Assembly (NCBI GenBank): GCA_002839335.1
Contig: PGXU01000001.1
Location: 62,001 to 126,000 of the forward strand
Length of the DNA: 64,000 bases
Source of the DNA: Spirochaetae bacterium HGW-Spirochaetae-4
GTDB taxonomy: Bacteria > Spirochaetota > Spirochaetia > Sphaerochaetales > Sphaerochaetaceae
Reading direction: 5' to 3'
In this document: one piece after another, positions 1 through 8,234 of the stretch
Layout of the letters: every line of letters begins with the position of its first letter
Position numbering within the stretch: position 1 is the stretch's first letter
Notes under the pieces: model-generated
Database searches by the model: none
Told to the model about the DNA's origin: nothing
Seen by the model: the letters and a program-made list of their open reading frames with translations, nothing else
Translations under genes and position numbers: made by a program

Positions 1-889
1 CATGCGTTGGGCCTATGAAGGCGTCGACTTCGAACCGGCGGGCAAGGACCACCACAGCGAAGGCGGATCGTTCGACACCTCCAAGCACGTCGTCGAAGTA
101 TTCGGTGCACAACCACCGGTCTCCTTCCAGTACGACTTCATCAGCATCAAGGGCCGCGGCGGCAAGATTTCATCCTCATCGGGAGAAGTCGTCAGCCTTC
201 CCGACGTCCTTGAAGTCTACACCCCCGAAGTGACCCGCTACCTCTTTGTCGGCACACGGCCCAACACCGAGTTCGCGATCTCCTTCGACCTCGACGTCCT
301 CAAGATCTACGAAGACTACGACACCTCCGAACGCATCTATTTCGGCGTCCAGGAAGCCAACGAGAAACGCAAGGCCAAGGAAAGCCGCATCTACGAATTG
401 TCGCAGGTGAAGGATATCCCGACCGAAATCTCCTACCAGATACCCTTCCGCCACCTCTGCAACCTCTTGCAGATCAACAGCGGGGACATCGAAGCGGTCA
501 TTGCGAGCCTGCCCGACGTGACACCGGGACAGACCGAACGGCTCAGACAACGCTGTGTATGCGCATGGAGATGGATATCGACCTTCTCACCGGAGGAATT
601 CCGTTGGGTGCTCCGCGGTGAAAACGATCCGCTCATGGAATTGGACGAAACAGCCAAGAAGGCCATCGTGGAATTGCACGGGGCGGTGACCCGGCTCGAC
701 GATTTCGACGAGAAGCAACTCAGCGAGGAAATCTATGCGATCGCGAACCGTTGCGAGATTGCGGCACCCGAACTGTTCAAGGTGGCCTACGGCGTACTGA
801 TCGGCAAGGAACGCGGACCAAAACTCGCCGGATTCATCAAGACCTGTGGACAAAAAAAGGTACAGCCCATACTCGAGCGGTACCTGTAG
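1..889 (+). CDS. lysS: Class I lysyl-tRNA synthetase, C-terminal part (5' end outside window)
   Basis: Charges tRNA-Lys with lysine in the cytoplasm. About 295 residues are visible and the reading frame is open to the left edge, so the true start lies upstream; the ATG at base 2 is only an internal Met. The signature loop GRGGKISSSSG (about residues 51-61 of the visible part) is the class I LysRS version of KMSKS, and the GKDHHSEGGSFDTS and GTRPNTEF segments also fit that family. The rest is the helical anticodon-binding region. The class I enzyme occurs in archaea and some bacteria including spirochaetes, and differs from the class II enzyme of most bacteria. The gene converges on era with a 27-bp gap and no strong terminator. 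Identity is secure; only the N-terminal Rossmann half is missing. Confidence 0.93.
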   Translation, partial: MRWAYEGVDFEPAGKDHHSEGGSFDTSKHVVEVFGAQPPVSFQYDFISIKGRGGKISSSSGEVVSLPDVLEVYTPEVTRYLFVGTRPNTEFAISFDLDVLKIYEDYDTSERIYFGVQEANEKRKAKESRIYELSQVKDIPTEISYQIPFRHLCNLLQINSGDIEAVIASLPDVTPGQTERLRQRCVCAWRWISTFSPEEFRWVLRGENDPLMELDETAKKAIVELHGAVTRLDDFDEKQLSEEIYAIANRCEIAAPELFKVAYGVLIGKERGPKLAGFIKTCGQKKVQPILERYL

Positions 890-916
890 GATTGGAATTT
901 TGGGTTTTCCAGTTTT

Positions 917-1798
917 CTAGGAAAGGATCCTATCCAAGACGATACGATTCTTCCGCCATTTCGGTTGGGCCTTCACCCGGAGGTCCAACTGCACCTTTTT
1001 CCCGGGAAACAACTGCCGGATCTCCTTGAAGGAGGCCTGGCGGATTTTTTTTATCCCTTCGCCACCGCGACCCACCACTATGCCCTTCTGGGTCTCGCGC
1101 TCCACGATGATGAACGCCCTGACCCAGATCGACTCCGCCTCGGCGGCATACTCCAGGTCGGCGACCTCGACATAGATCGCATGGGGAATCTCGTCGGTCA
1201 CACTGGTGATCGCCTTCTCCCGGATGATCTCCGAGATGCGGAACTCCAGCGGCTGGTCGGTATAGGTATCCTCGGGGTAGAGCAATTCACCCTCGGGGGC
1301 GAGCTTGAACAATTCGATCAACACCTCGTCGACTCCGGTATCGTCCTTGGCGGACAACTCCAGGATGATCGCGGTGGGGAATGCCGCGCTGAGATAGGCC
1401 CGTGTCTCGGCGATTTCCTCCGGTTTGGCTATATCCTGCTTGTTGATGGCGATGACCAACGGAATCTTCACCGTGAGCAACAGGTCGACAATGGACTGCT
1501 CCTCGGCCCCGGCGCTGCGCTTGGGATCGACAAGGTAGAGTATCGCATCGGAATCCTGCAACGACGAGCGGGTCGTCTCCTGCAGGCGCAGGTTCATCTT
1601 CTGTTCGCTCACATGGTAGCCCGGCGTGTCGGTGAGGATCAATTGTCCACGCTGGTCGGTGAAGATCGCACGTATCGCGTTTCGCGTCGTCTGGGGAGTT
1701 GCGGCGGTGATGGATACCTTGCGTTCGCAGATGGTATTCACCAAAGTTGATTTTCCTGAGGATGGTCGGCCGATTATGGCAACTGTGGCACATTTCAT
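917..1798 (-). CDS. era: GTPase Era
   Basis: Essential Ras-like GTPase that binds the 3' end of 16S rRNA and helps 30S subunit assembly. The 293-residue length is normal for Era. Visible motifs are the P-loop GRPSSGKS (residues 10-17), the switch II DTPGY motif near residue 58, and NKQD near residue 120. The C-terminal third contains a KH RNA-binding domain with GRGGEGIKKI. The start at 1798 gives the usual short N-terminus before the P-loop. It converges with lysS and is divergent from clpP across a 126-bp gap. The P-loop has S-S in place of the more usual N-V, a mild variation. Confidence 0.95.
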   Translation of the reverse strand: MKCATVAIIGRPSSGKSTLVNTICERKVSITAATPQTTRNAIRAIFTDQRGQLILTDTPGYHVSEQKMNLRLQETTRSSLQDSDAILYLVDPKRSAGAEEQSIVDLLLTVKIPLVIAINKQDIAKPEEIAETRAYLSAAFPTAIILELSAKDDTGVDEVLIELFKLAPEGELLYPEDTYTDQPLEFRISEIIREKAITSVTDEIPHAIYVEVADLEYAAEAESIWVRAFIIVERETQKGIVVGRGGEGIKKIRQASFKEIRQLFPGKKVQLDLRVKAQPKWRKNRIVLDRILS

Positions 1799-1857
1799 AT
1801 AGAGAATATAGACTGCCCCCGATTAAGAGTAAACAGGTCGACAACACAAGCAATGGC

Positions 1858-1886
1858 TTTTCATTTCCCCGATTGTTCCGTATACT
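1858..1886 (+). promoter_or_regulatory. Predicted sigma70-type promoter of clpP
   Basis: A TTTTCA -35-like box (1858-1863), a 17-bp spacer and TATACT as -10 (1881-1886). Transcription would start near 1893, 32 bases before the preferred clpP ATG at 1925. This supports the downstream start over an upstream in-frame ATG at 1853. Confidence 0.5.
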
Positions 1887-1924
1887 TTACAACTCAGAGA
1901 CTTACCGATGATTTGGAGATACCA

Positions 1925-2494
1925 ATGGCAGAAACCGAAAAGAAAGATAATACCCCCGATATAGTATCGGACAAGTACTTGCAGACCCGCTCGATCATGT
2001 TGTCGGGAGAAATCGACAAGGAGAGCGCGGAGAAGGTCATCAAGCAGATGCTGATCCTGGAAGCGGAGAACGACGAGCCCATCAAGATATTCATCAACTC
2101 CCCGGGTGGCGACGTGGAAGCAGGCTTCGCTATCTTCGACATGGCCAGATTCATCAAGAACGATGTCTTTATGATCGGTATGGGCCTGGTTGCCAGCGCA
2201 GCCACCCTGGTCCTGCTCGCGGTTCCCGCCGAACGGAGGATCGCACTACCGAACTCCAGCTATCTCATCCATCAGCCCATGAGCCGCATGGAAGGTGTCG
2301 CCACCGATATCGAGATCTACGCCAAGCAACTCGAGAAGACCCGCGACCGTTTGAACACGATCATAAGCAGCCAGACCGGACAATCGATAGACGTGGTGAA
2401 AGCCGATACCGACAGGGACCATTGGCTCGACGCCGACGAGGCGGTCGCATACGGCCTGGTCAGCAAGGTTGTGGAGAACAGAGGGGAGATCTGA
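1925..2494 (+). CDS. clpP: ATP-dependent Clp protease proteolytic subunit ClpP
   Basis: Serine peptidase that forms a barrel and degrades proteins fed by Clp ATPases. The 189-residue product carries the ClpP triad with normal spacing: Ser91 in GLVASAA, His116 in YLIHQP, and Asp165 in DTDRDHW. SPGGDVEAG forms the oxyanion loop. I chose ATG 1925 because GGAG lies six bases upstream and the predicted promoter overlaps the alternative start at 1853. The segment around the active serine (VASAATLVLLAV) is more hydrophobic and less typical than the usual AASMGAFLL, so it may be a divergent ClpP paralogue. No Clp ATPase gene is adjacent. Confidence 0.9.
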   Translation: MAETEKKDNTPDIVSDKYLQTRSIMLSGEIDKESAEKVIKQMLILEAENDEPIKIFINSPGGDVEAGFAIFDMARFIKNDVFMIGMGLVASAATLVLLAVPAERRIALPNSSYLIHQPMSRMEGVATDIEIYAKQLEKTRDRLNTIISSQTGQSIDVVKADTDRDHWLDADEAVAYGLVSKVVENRGEI

Positions 2495-2553
2495 AAAACC
2501 TCCCGCTCGCAGAACTGCTGGTGCCGGCAGAAACTTGAGGTGGGATAGCGGTA

Positions 2554-4767
2554 ATGGTTCGGACAAAATATCTATCTGAAGCGGAGAAGAAGACGGGGCA
2601 AGTGAGACTGTACCATTCGGAAGTCTACAATGGCCTCGGCTTCAGCATGCTCGGAGATACCATCGTCTATATCCTCGCCGTACAGTTCGGGGCCGGCAAC
2701 ATAGCCTTGGGGTATATCGCCTCGGCCATGTATATCGTCGGCATGATCCTTCCGCTCATGTCCAGGGTCTTCCGCAACCGGAATGTGGTGAAGGTGCAGA
2801 CCGTCACCTGGATCCTGCGCGGCCTGGTGTGCCTGCTGTACCTGCCGTTGCTCTGGGTCGAGGGATCGGTCGCCGTCTTCCTGCTGCTGTTCGTGTACAC
2901 CCTGTTCTGCTGCTTCCGCCTGCTCGGAGTGGTGCTCTACGACTACACGTTCAAGACCATCACCTCGAACCGCACGCGGGGGCGGGTGATCGGAAACACC
3001 AATGTCGCCTTCCAGTCGTCCACCATCATCGCCAAGTTCCTCAACTTCATCGTAACCTCTATCGAACGCCTGTCGGGTGTCATCGGCCTGGTGGGATTGC
3101 AGATGATAGGCGTGGTTACCAATACCATCGCCGCATACCACTTGTCCAAGATCCCCTGCCGTACCAACATCGAATACAAGAAGGGCCGCACCATCTTTGT
3201 CATATTCAAGGAAGCCATGGCCGACCACGATTCCCGCATCAGGTTGATTGTCTACTGGACGTACATGACCGTTACGGTCGTGTTGGGCATGAGCGTGGCC
3301 TTCCTGACGAAGGAAGTCGGGTTGGAATCCAACATCATCTTCCTCTACACCACCGGGGTAAGCCTGGCGGTCGTCTTCTCGGGCAGTTTCTGCAAGTTCT
3401 TCAGCGACAAGTTGGGAAGCCGCCCCCTGATCATCGCCAACGGGTTCGGCCTGCTCGCCAGCATAGTCGGGTGGATTGCCGTTCCGCTCTCGGCCCAGGT
3501 CCTGTGGTTCTTTATCTTGGGATTCTTCACCAACTTTTTTCTGGGGGTCGTCAATATCCTCATCCGACGCATGGTAGCAACGGTCATTCCCGACGATGAG
3601 GGGGTGGGCTTCAACTCCATGGTCAACTTCGTCATCGCCTTCCTCGCCCTGTTCAGCGGACTGGCCGGAGGTGCCTTGGCGACCGAGGGGTTGCGCATCC
3701 CCCATGAACTGCACATGGGCGGCATCCGGTTGGGCAACTCCTACGTGTTGACGTTCCTGTTGGCTCTGCTCCTATCGACATTCGGGGTCATCTTTTCCGG
3801 GGCCTTGCGGGAAAAGGGCAGCTACTCCACCAAGGATGCGACACAGATAATGTTCTCATTGCACGGTATACGCGCATTCATCGACATCGATCGCCTGGAT
3901 AAGGCCACCGATCCGATCAAACGCAAATCGCTATTGTTGAGCCTGGGGACCAACCTGACCGGTGTCGCCACCGGTGAGATACGCAGTACCCTGGCATCGC
4001 CATTCTCCGACGACAAGGCGGAGGTTATCCGTGGGTTGTTCGACCGTCCCCGTCCTTCATTGACCGACGACCTGATCAAGGATGCGTTCGACACCGATTC
4101 GTACACCCAGCTCGAATCGATATTCGCCCTCGGTGCATTGACCCACAACGAGAAGGCCGAGAAGGCCCTGGTCTACCTGCTCGAGCACGGGTCGAACCTG
4201 ACCCGATCGACCGCGGCAAAATCCCTCGCCCGGGTGACGCGCAATGCCCGCTACCTGGTCCGGGTCGAATCGATCAGCGACCTGGCGGTGAATATCCGCG
4301 AGGAGCTGAATTTCCTTGTGGCCAGGAACATCATGGACAAGGAGGGGAAATTCCTCGCCGAGCTGTTCCTCGCGGCACGCAAGGGTATGGGACCCTCCTT
4401 CCGCCAGACGCGCTATGCCGTGTTGGCCCACTTCATGAAATTCTCCCCCTCGTTGGCCGAGCTGTACGAACAGAAGAATCTCGACAAGGACGATTACCTT
4501 TCCGAGTTCCTCGAAGAGGCGCGCGATGTCGTTGAAATCGACCAGCAACGTTCCGCCATTGAGAGTGCGTTCGAACACCGCGAGTGGTCCCGTATCTGGG
4601 CCATGTGCTTTTCCATGACCCGCAACCTCGCTTTCCGCGATTCCCGCATGAAGTACCTCTACCAGGCGATGCTCGAGGCACAGACCATGCCCCGTGCGCA
4701 GACCGACGGCGACGATGCCCTTGCGGCACTCTACTTCTCCTACCAGCTGAAGAAGAATTGTGACTGA
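2554..4767 (+). CDS. MFS-like membrane protein with long C-terminal helical-repeat domain
   Basis: Residues 1-430 contain about twelve hydrophobic segments arranged like a major-facilitator transporter, including basic loops such as RTRGRVIG and SDKLGSRPL. Residues 430-737 are soluble, rich in Leu, Ala and charged residues, and read as tandem helical pairs of HEAT-like character (for example TQLESIFALGALTHNEKAEKALVYLLEHG). Typical MFS proteins end soon after helix 12, so the 300-residue tail is unusual. The substrate cannot be read from the sequence. The start is supported by a GAGGTGGG site ten bases upstream. The gene follows clpP by 60 bp and may be co-transcribed. The transporter assignment comes from topology, and a sensory or scaffold role is possible. 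Confidence 0.75.
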   Translation: MVRTKYLSEAEKKTGQVRLYHSEVYNGLGFSMLGDTIVYILAVQFGAGNIALGYIASAMYIVGMILPLMSRVFRNRNVVKVQTVTWILRGLVCLLYLPLLWVEGSVAVFLLLFVYTLFCCFRLLGVVLYDYTFKTITSNRTRGRVIGNTNVAFQSSTIIAKFLNFIVTSIERLSGVIGLVGLQMIGVVTNTIAAYHLSKIPCRTNIEYKKGRTIFVIFKEAMADHDSRIRLIVYWTYMTVTVVLGMSVAFLTKEVGLESNIIFLYTTGVSLAVVFSGSFCKFFSDKLGSRPLIIANGFGLLASIVGWIAVPLSAQVLWFFILGFFTNFFLGVVNILIRRMVATVIPDDEGVGFNSMVNFVIAFLALFSGLAGGALATEGLRIPHELHMGGIRLGNSYVLTFLLALLLSTFGVIFSGALREKGSYSTKDATQIMFSLHGIRAFIDIDRLDKATDPIKRKSLLLSLGTNLTGVATGEIRSTLASPFSDDKAEVIRGLFDRPRPSLTDDLIKDAFDTDSYTQLESIFALGALTHNEKAEKALVYLLEHGSNLTRSTAAKSLARVTRNARYLVRVESISDLAVNIREELNFLVARNIMDKEGKFLAELFLAARKGMGPSFRQTRYAVLAHFMKFSPSLAELYEQKNLDKDDYLSEFLEEARDVVEIDQQRSAIESAFEHREWSRIWAMCFSMTRNLAFRDSRMKYLYQAMLEAQTMPRAQTDGDDALAALYFSYQLKKNCD

Positions 4768-4860
4768 GAGCTCCTTGTAAACAACCCCCTAACCACACGA
4801 CCTTGAAGCAGAACCCGAATTCCTGCGGTATGTATTGCATATACCTGCAGGGAGGTCGGA

Positions 4861-5925
4861 GTGGATAGGTGCTTGAAACTGTTTTGCATGCGGTGCTTTG
4901 CCGCACCCGTGGTGTTTGTCATGCTGTGCCTGTGTGGCTGTGGATGCGATCTCGATGCTTCACCGGACGGGTCCGACCGACTCATGGTCATGACCTACAA
5001 TGTCCAGAACCTGTTCGATGCCTATGTGACCGGCAACGAATATCCCGAGTATACGCCGGAGGAGGGGTGGACGGCCGATGCCTATCGGAGGCGTCTCGGA
5101 CGGGTAGCCCAAGCCATTACCCAAGGGCACGCCATGGTTCCCGATATCGTATTGTTGCAGGAGATCGAGCACGCCAATGTCCTGCAGGACCTGTTGCGGG
5201 AGCATCTGTCGGCCCGGGGCTTCCAGTGGTTCGCCGCAACCGCCGCCAAGGATTCGGCGATCCAGGTCGGCATCATCAGCCGCTTCCCCATCACCGACGC
5301 ACGGACCCATAGCGTCCAGGGAAACCGACCCGTGCTCGAATGCGAGATCGACCTCGGTTCCGAAAAGCTGGTGGTGTTCGCTGTGCATGCCAAATCGAGA
5401 CGGGAAGGGGTGGCGGAAACGGAAGGACAACGCATCGCCACCTCCGGTGTCATTTCCAGACGGACGGACGAACTGCTTCGCAAGCACCCTTGGCGGCCTG
5501 TGCTGGTGGCCGGGGATTTCAACGGGAGCGCCGATTCGTATCTGCGTGAAGGCTCTTCGTACCAGACGGCGTTGGTGCCATTCGATGTGCTGCAGGCGGA
5601 GGACTATGCCAAGAACGGATCGCTGTTGGTCAGTGGAGGAGTTCCACCGCGCGGCATCTGGTACACGTGGTGGTTGGACCGTACCCAGTTGTTGCTTTCC
5701 CATGCCGACGGGTCGTACTGGTACCAGGGCATATGGGAGACCTTCGACCAGATCCTGCTCTCCCCGGCTTTCTTCGATTCCTGCGGATTGGAATTCCATT
5801 CGGGACAGGTAGGGGTCGGGCAGCATTTGAGGGATGAAAAAGGACATCCCAATGCTTGGAATGTCCGTACGGAAGCGGGGTATTCCGACCACCTGCCGGT
5901 ATATGTCGTGCTGACAGGCAGGTGA
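4861..5925 (+). CDS. Exported endonuclease/exonuclease/phosphatase-fold lipoprotein
   Basis: A 354-residue protein of the Mg-dependent EEP fold (DNase I-like nucleases, phosphodiesterases, inositol phosphatases). Visible motifs are MTYNVQNLFD, LLQEIE with the metal-binding Glu, VVFAVHAKSR, AGDFNGSADS with the Asp-Asn pair, and SDHLPVYVV at the end with the catalytic Asp-His. The N-terminus has a long hydrophobic stretch ending in LCLCGCGC, which fits a lipoprotein signal, so the protein probably acts outside the inner membrane. The start codon is GTG, preceded by GGAGG with a five-base gap. The substrate could be nucleic acid, phospholipid or another phosphoester. It converges with rex, six bases apart. 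Confidence 0.82.
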   Translation: MDRCLKLFCMRCFAAPVVFVMLCLCGCGCDLDASPDGSDRLMVMTYNVQNLFDAYVTGNEYPEYTPEEGWTADAYRRRLGRVAQAITQGHAMVPDIVLLQEIEHANVLQDLLREHLSARGFQWFAATAAKDSAIQVGIISRFPITDARTHSVQGNRPVLECEIDLGSEKLVVFAVHAKSRREGVAETEGQRIATSGVISRRTDELLRKHPWRPVLVAGDFNGSADSYLREGSSYQTALVPFDVLQAEDYAKNGSLLVSGGVPPRGIWYTWWLDRTQLLLSHADGSYWYQGIWETFDQILLSPAFFDSCGLEFHSGQVGVGQHLRDEKGHPNAWNVRTEAGYSDHLPVYVVLTGR

Positions 5926-5930
5926 ATCAC

Positions 5931-6569
5931 CTAATCCTTTTTCGGGAATTGCAATTCGTAGAATATTTGCTCGAGTTCGAGGGCGATATTCATGTTGTGT
6001 ACGATCGGGTGGGTACCATCCTCCAGCTTGACCGGCTTGAGGGTGATCGGGCTGAAATTCAACACTCCCCGGATACCCGCGTTCATGAGCCGTTGGAAAC
6101 TGTCCGAAGTGGCCGATTCGGGAACGGTGACGATCGCGACCTTGACATCGAAGGCGTTGGCCACTTCCTCGATACGGCTGACCGGATAGACCGGAACCGG
6201 GTGGGTGCTGTCGCTATAGACCAATGGGTCCGAGTCGAATCCCGCGACAATGCGGATACCGTCCGGCTCGAAGCCGTTGTAGTGCATGAGGGCCTTGCCG
6301 ATACGCCCGCATCCCACAATGATCACATTCTGCGGTTCGTCGGTCTTTCCAAGGATCCTTCCCAAGTGGACCAGCAGATCGGGTATTTCGTAGCCACCTC
6401 TTTTCTGGCCATGGATTTCCAACAAGGAGAAGTCTTTTCTCACTACGGCGGCGGAAACACCCGCTGCATCGGCAAGGTTATGTGCGAATACCTTTTCCAA
6501 TCCAAGGGAGCGCAATCTATTGAGTATGCGGTAGTATCTGGTAATGCGTATGATCATATCACTATTCAT
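5931..6569 (-). CDS. rex: Redox-sensing transcriptional repressor Rex
   Basis: DNA-binding repressor that senses the NADH/NAD+ ratio and is released from DNA when NADH rises. The N-terminal winged helix spans residues 1-80, with the recognition region VSAAVVRKDFS. The Rossmann domain carries VGCGRIGKAL near residue 90. The 212-residue length is normal for Rex. I moved the start inward from an in-frame ATG at 6665 to 6569 because AAGGGG lies eight bases before it, and the upstream residues would be an AT-rich hydrophobic stretch covering the promoter. It is divergent from the hydrogenase operon, a classic Rex target, so regulation of that operon is a reasonable inference. A candidate operator overlaps its own promoter. 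Confidence 0.95.
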   Translation of the reverse strand: MNSDMIIRITRYYRILNRLRSLGLEKVFAHNLADAAGVSAAVVRKDFSLLEIHGQKRGGYEIPDLLVHLGRILGKTDEPQNVIIVGCGRIGKALMHYNGFEPDGIRIVAGFDSDPLVYSDSTHPVPVYPVSRIEEVANAFDVKVAIVTVPESATSDSFQRLMNAGIRGVLNFSPITLKPVKLEDGTHPIVHNMNIALELEQIFYELQFPKKD

Positions 6570-6585
6570 GGTAAAATCCCCTTTT

Positions 6586-6603
6586 ATGTGAAGAAAGATA
6601 CAA
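6586..6603. promoter_or_regulatory. Candidate Rex operator in the rex promoter
   Basis: An 18-bp element, ATGTGAA-N4-GATACAA, matches the known Rex consensus TTGTGAA-N4-TTCACAA at 10 of 14 arm positions, with a good left arm and a weaker right arm. It overlaps the -10 box of the predicted rex promoter, as expected for autoregulation. The match alone is not conclusive. Confidence 0.35.
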
Positions 6604-6623
6604 TAAATTACGGAAAATGACAA
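6595..6623 (-). promoter_or_regulatory. Predicted rex promoter
   Basis: On the minus strand: TTGTCA (6618-6623), 17-bp spacer, TATCTT (6595-6600). Transcription would begin about 20 bases before the rex start at 6569, and the AAGGGG ribosome site falls inside the leader. Confidence 0.5.
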
Positions 6624-6683
6624 TATCTGTAGTATTAAAATGGTAGTTCGGTGAAAATTAATCAATCGATAAACAAATATATA

Positions 6684-6712
6684 TTGTCATTCTCACGTTA
6701 ACTCGATAGTAT
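6684..6712 (+). promoter_or_regulatory. Predicted promoter of the hydrogenase operon
   Basis: TTGTCA (6684-6689), 17-bp spacer, TAGTAT (6707-6712). An ACAA-N7-TTGT inverted repeat (6673-6687) overlaps the -35 and is a possible regulator site. The -10 covers the in-frame ATG at 6711, so translation must begin at 6744. Confidence 0.5.
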
Positions 6713-6743
6713 GGATAACCGAATACTGAGTACTGGAGGTTCC

Positions 6744-7220
6744 ATGTCTGCCATGAAAGAAGAGAAGAGTTTCTCCCAAGGATTGATTGCGTTCATCGAG
6801 GAGTGGAAGGATAAGCCGGGTAACCTGATCATGATATTGCACAAGGTGCAGGAAGAGTTCGGATTCGTTTCCCGCGATTCGGCCGACACGGTCGCGCAGA
6901 TGTTGGACATCCCGTTGGCGACAATCTACGGTGTGTTGTCCTTCTACCATTTCTTCAAGATGACCAAGCCCGGGGAGCACAACATACAAGTTTGTCTGGG
7001 GACCGCCTGCTACCTCAAGGGTGGCGAGACGTTGATCGAGGAATTGACAGGACTGCTCGGTATCGAAATCGGCGCCGTCACCGAGGACGGCAAGTTCTCC
7101 CTGGAAGGGGTCCGCTGTGTAGGCTGCTGTGGTCTTGCGCCTGTCATGACCGTGGGAGGAGAAGTGTTTGGCAAGGTGACCAAGGACCAGTTGCCGGGAA
7201 TCATCGCCAAATTCAAGTGA
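6744..7220 (+). CDS. hydC: NuoE-like [2Fe-2S] subunit HydC of multimeric [FeFe]-hydrogenase
   Basis: Thioredoxin-fold [2Fe-2S] subunit of the NAD(H)-linked, probably electron-bifurcating hydrogenase. The 158-residue product has an N-terminal helical part (residues 10-75) and four cluster-binding cysteines, in CLGTACYLKGG and GVRCVGCCGLAP. The start at 6744 has GGAGG four bases upstream, and the earlier in-frame ATG at 6711 lies in the predicted -10 box. It is the first gene of a five-gene operon and passes electrons between the flavin subunit (8234) and the other iron-sulfur centres. NuoE of complex I is the nearest relative, but the absence of other nuo genes and the hydA partner settle the role. 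Confidence 0.9.
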   Translation: MSAMKEEKSFSQGLIAFIEEWKDKPGNLIMILHKVQEEFGFVSRDSADTVAQMLDIPLATIYGVLSFYHFFKMTKPGEHNIQVCLGTACYLKGGETLIEELTGLLGIEIGAVTEDGKFSLEGVRCVGCCGLAPVMTVGGEVFGKVTKDQLPGIIAKFK

Positions 7221-7232
7221 AGAAAGGCCCGT

Positions 7233-7805
7233 ATGCACGCATCCCTGTGTGATTTCCTTTCCGACATAGTACAGAATGCCATCGAATCCGGTGCATCGCT
7301 GATAACTGTGGACATGCGGGAGGATGAACGTTCCATTGCCTGCACGGTAACGGACAATGGCAAGGGGATGAGTGACGAGGTCCAACGGAAGGTCACCGAT
7401 CCGTTCTATACGGACGGGATCAAGCACAAGGGACGGACTGTTGGACTGGGTATTCCGTTTCTGATTCAGGCGGTCGATGCGGTGGACGGGGAATTTACCC
7501 TGAAGTCGCAGGAGGGTAAGGGAACGACGGTGGCATACCGGTTTCCCCTCCAGCATATCGATTGCCCGCCGCTGGGAAATGTCGTCTCGACACTCGTGTC
7601 GATGCTTGCGTTTCCCGGAACGTACGATATGGTGGTAACCAGGAGTCTGGAACTGCCTGCCGGGTGCGATGGCTACGAATTGGAGCGACAGGTGCTGATT
7701 GAGCTGCTGGGGGATTTCGCATTGGGCGGAACACTCAACATGCTACGGACATACGTGCAGTCCCAAGAGGCTGCTTTGGATGAAATTAGGAATCGTCGGA
7801 CCTGA
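7233..7805 (+). CDS. GHKL ATPase-fold protein of the hydrogenase operon
   Basis: A 190-residue stand-alone histidine-kinase-type ATP-binding domain. The N box (DIVQNAIESGAS, residues 11-22), the G1 box (DNGKGMS) and the G2 box (VGLGIPF) are visible, but there is no phosphorylatable histidine domain, membrane segment or receiver. The last 80 residues, after HIDCPP, form a small alpha/beta tail without a recognised motif. The gene starts 12 bases after hydC and precedes the [2Fe-2S] gene by 27 bases, so it is translated as part of the operon. Such ATPase-like genes recur in hyd clusters of other anaerobes, and their function is not established to my knowledge. Regulation or assembly are both open. 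Confidence 0.8.
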   Translation: MHASLCDFLSDIVQNAIESGASLITVDMREDERSIACTVTDNGKGMSDEVQRKVTDPFYTDGIKHKGRTVGLGIPFLIQAVDAVDGEFTLKSQEGKGTTVAYRFPLQHIDCPPLGNVVSTLVSMLAFPGTYDMVVTRSLELPAGCDGYELERQVLIELLGDFALGGTLNMLRTYVQSQEAALDEIRNRRT

Positions 7806-7832
7806 TCGGAAGGTCCTTACTAGGAGGCTGGA

Positions 7833-8234
7833 ATGGCTAAGATGACGTTGGAGGAGTTGCGGAAGCTTCGGGACAGTAAGAAATCTGAAATCCAGAAGCG
7901 CGATATCGCTGGCAAGGACACCCAGATCATCATCGGTATGGGAACTTGCGGCATAGCCGCTGGAGCGAAAGTTGTGCTCGATGCATTTCTACAGGAATTG
8001 GATGCACACAATCTCGAGCATGTCTCGGTGACACAGACCGGTTGCATGGGCCTGTGCTATGTCGAGCCCACGGTTGAGGTCCTCTCTCCGGGAATGCCTC
8101 CTGTCATCTATGGAAAAGTGGATGCTGCGGTGGCCAAGGCAATCATAGAAGACCATGTCATGCGTGGGAAAATGGTCTCTGACCATGTGTTCGATCGTCC
8201 CTCTGCGGATATTATCAAGGATGGAGGCAAGTAA
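7833..8234 (+). CDS. Thioredoxin-like [2Fe-2S] ferredoxin domain protein
   Basis: A 133-residue protein with a thioredoxin-like [2Fe-2S] fold. The cysteines lie in GMGTCGIAAGA (about residue 36) and TQTGCMGLCYVEP (about residues 70-75), the same pattern as the N-terminal domain of the next gene product. Residues 1-30 are a charged helix. A TAGGAGG site precedes the start, and the stop codon overlaps the next ATG by one base (TAATG), implying translational coupling with hydB. Comparable small subunits occur in some multimeric hydrogenases. It probably acts as an extra electron relay or assembly subunit, which is inferred from position. Confidence 0.85.
   Translation: MAKMTLEELRKLRDSKKSEIQKRDIAGKDTQIIIGMGTCGIAAGAKVVLDAFLQELDAHNLEHVSVTQTGCMGLCYVEPTVEVLSPGMPPVIYGKVDAAVAKAIIEDHVMRGKMVSDHVFDRPSADIIKDGGK

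Noticed and set aside
1853..1924. Upstream start for ClpP at 1853.
   Set aside because: The ATG lies before the predicted promoter -10 and has no ribosome site; 1925 has both a site and a suitable leader.
5909..5943. A terminator between the endonuclease-fold lipoprotein gene and rex.
   Set aside because: AGGTG-AAT-CACCT followed by ATCCTTTTT is only a five-pair stem overlapping the stop codon; too weak to call.
5856..6620. A 254-codon plus-strand frame opposite rex.
   Set aside because: Antisense to a clear rex gene; its sequence shows no domain or membrane pattern.
6650..6690. A Rex operator in the hydrogenase promoter itself.
   Set aside because: GTGAAAATTAATCA and ACAA-N7-TTGT are imperfect palindromes but fit the Rex consensus poorly in spacing and arms, so I list only the site near rex.
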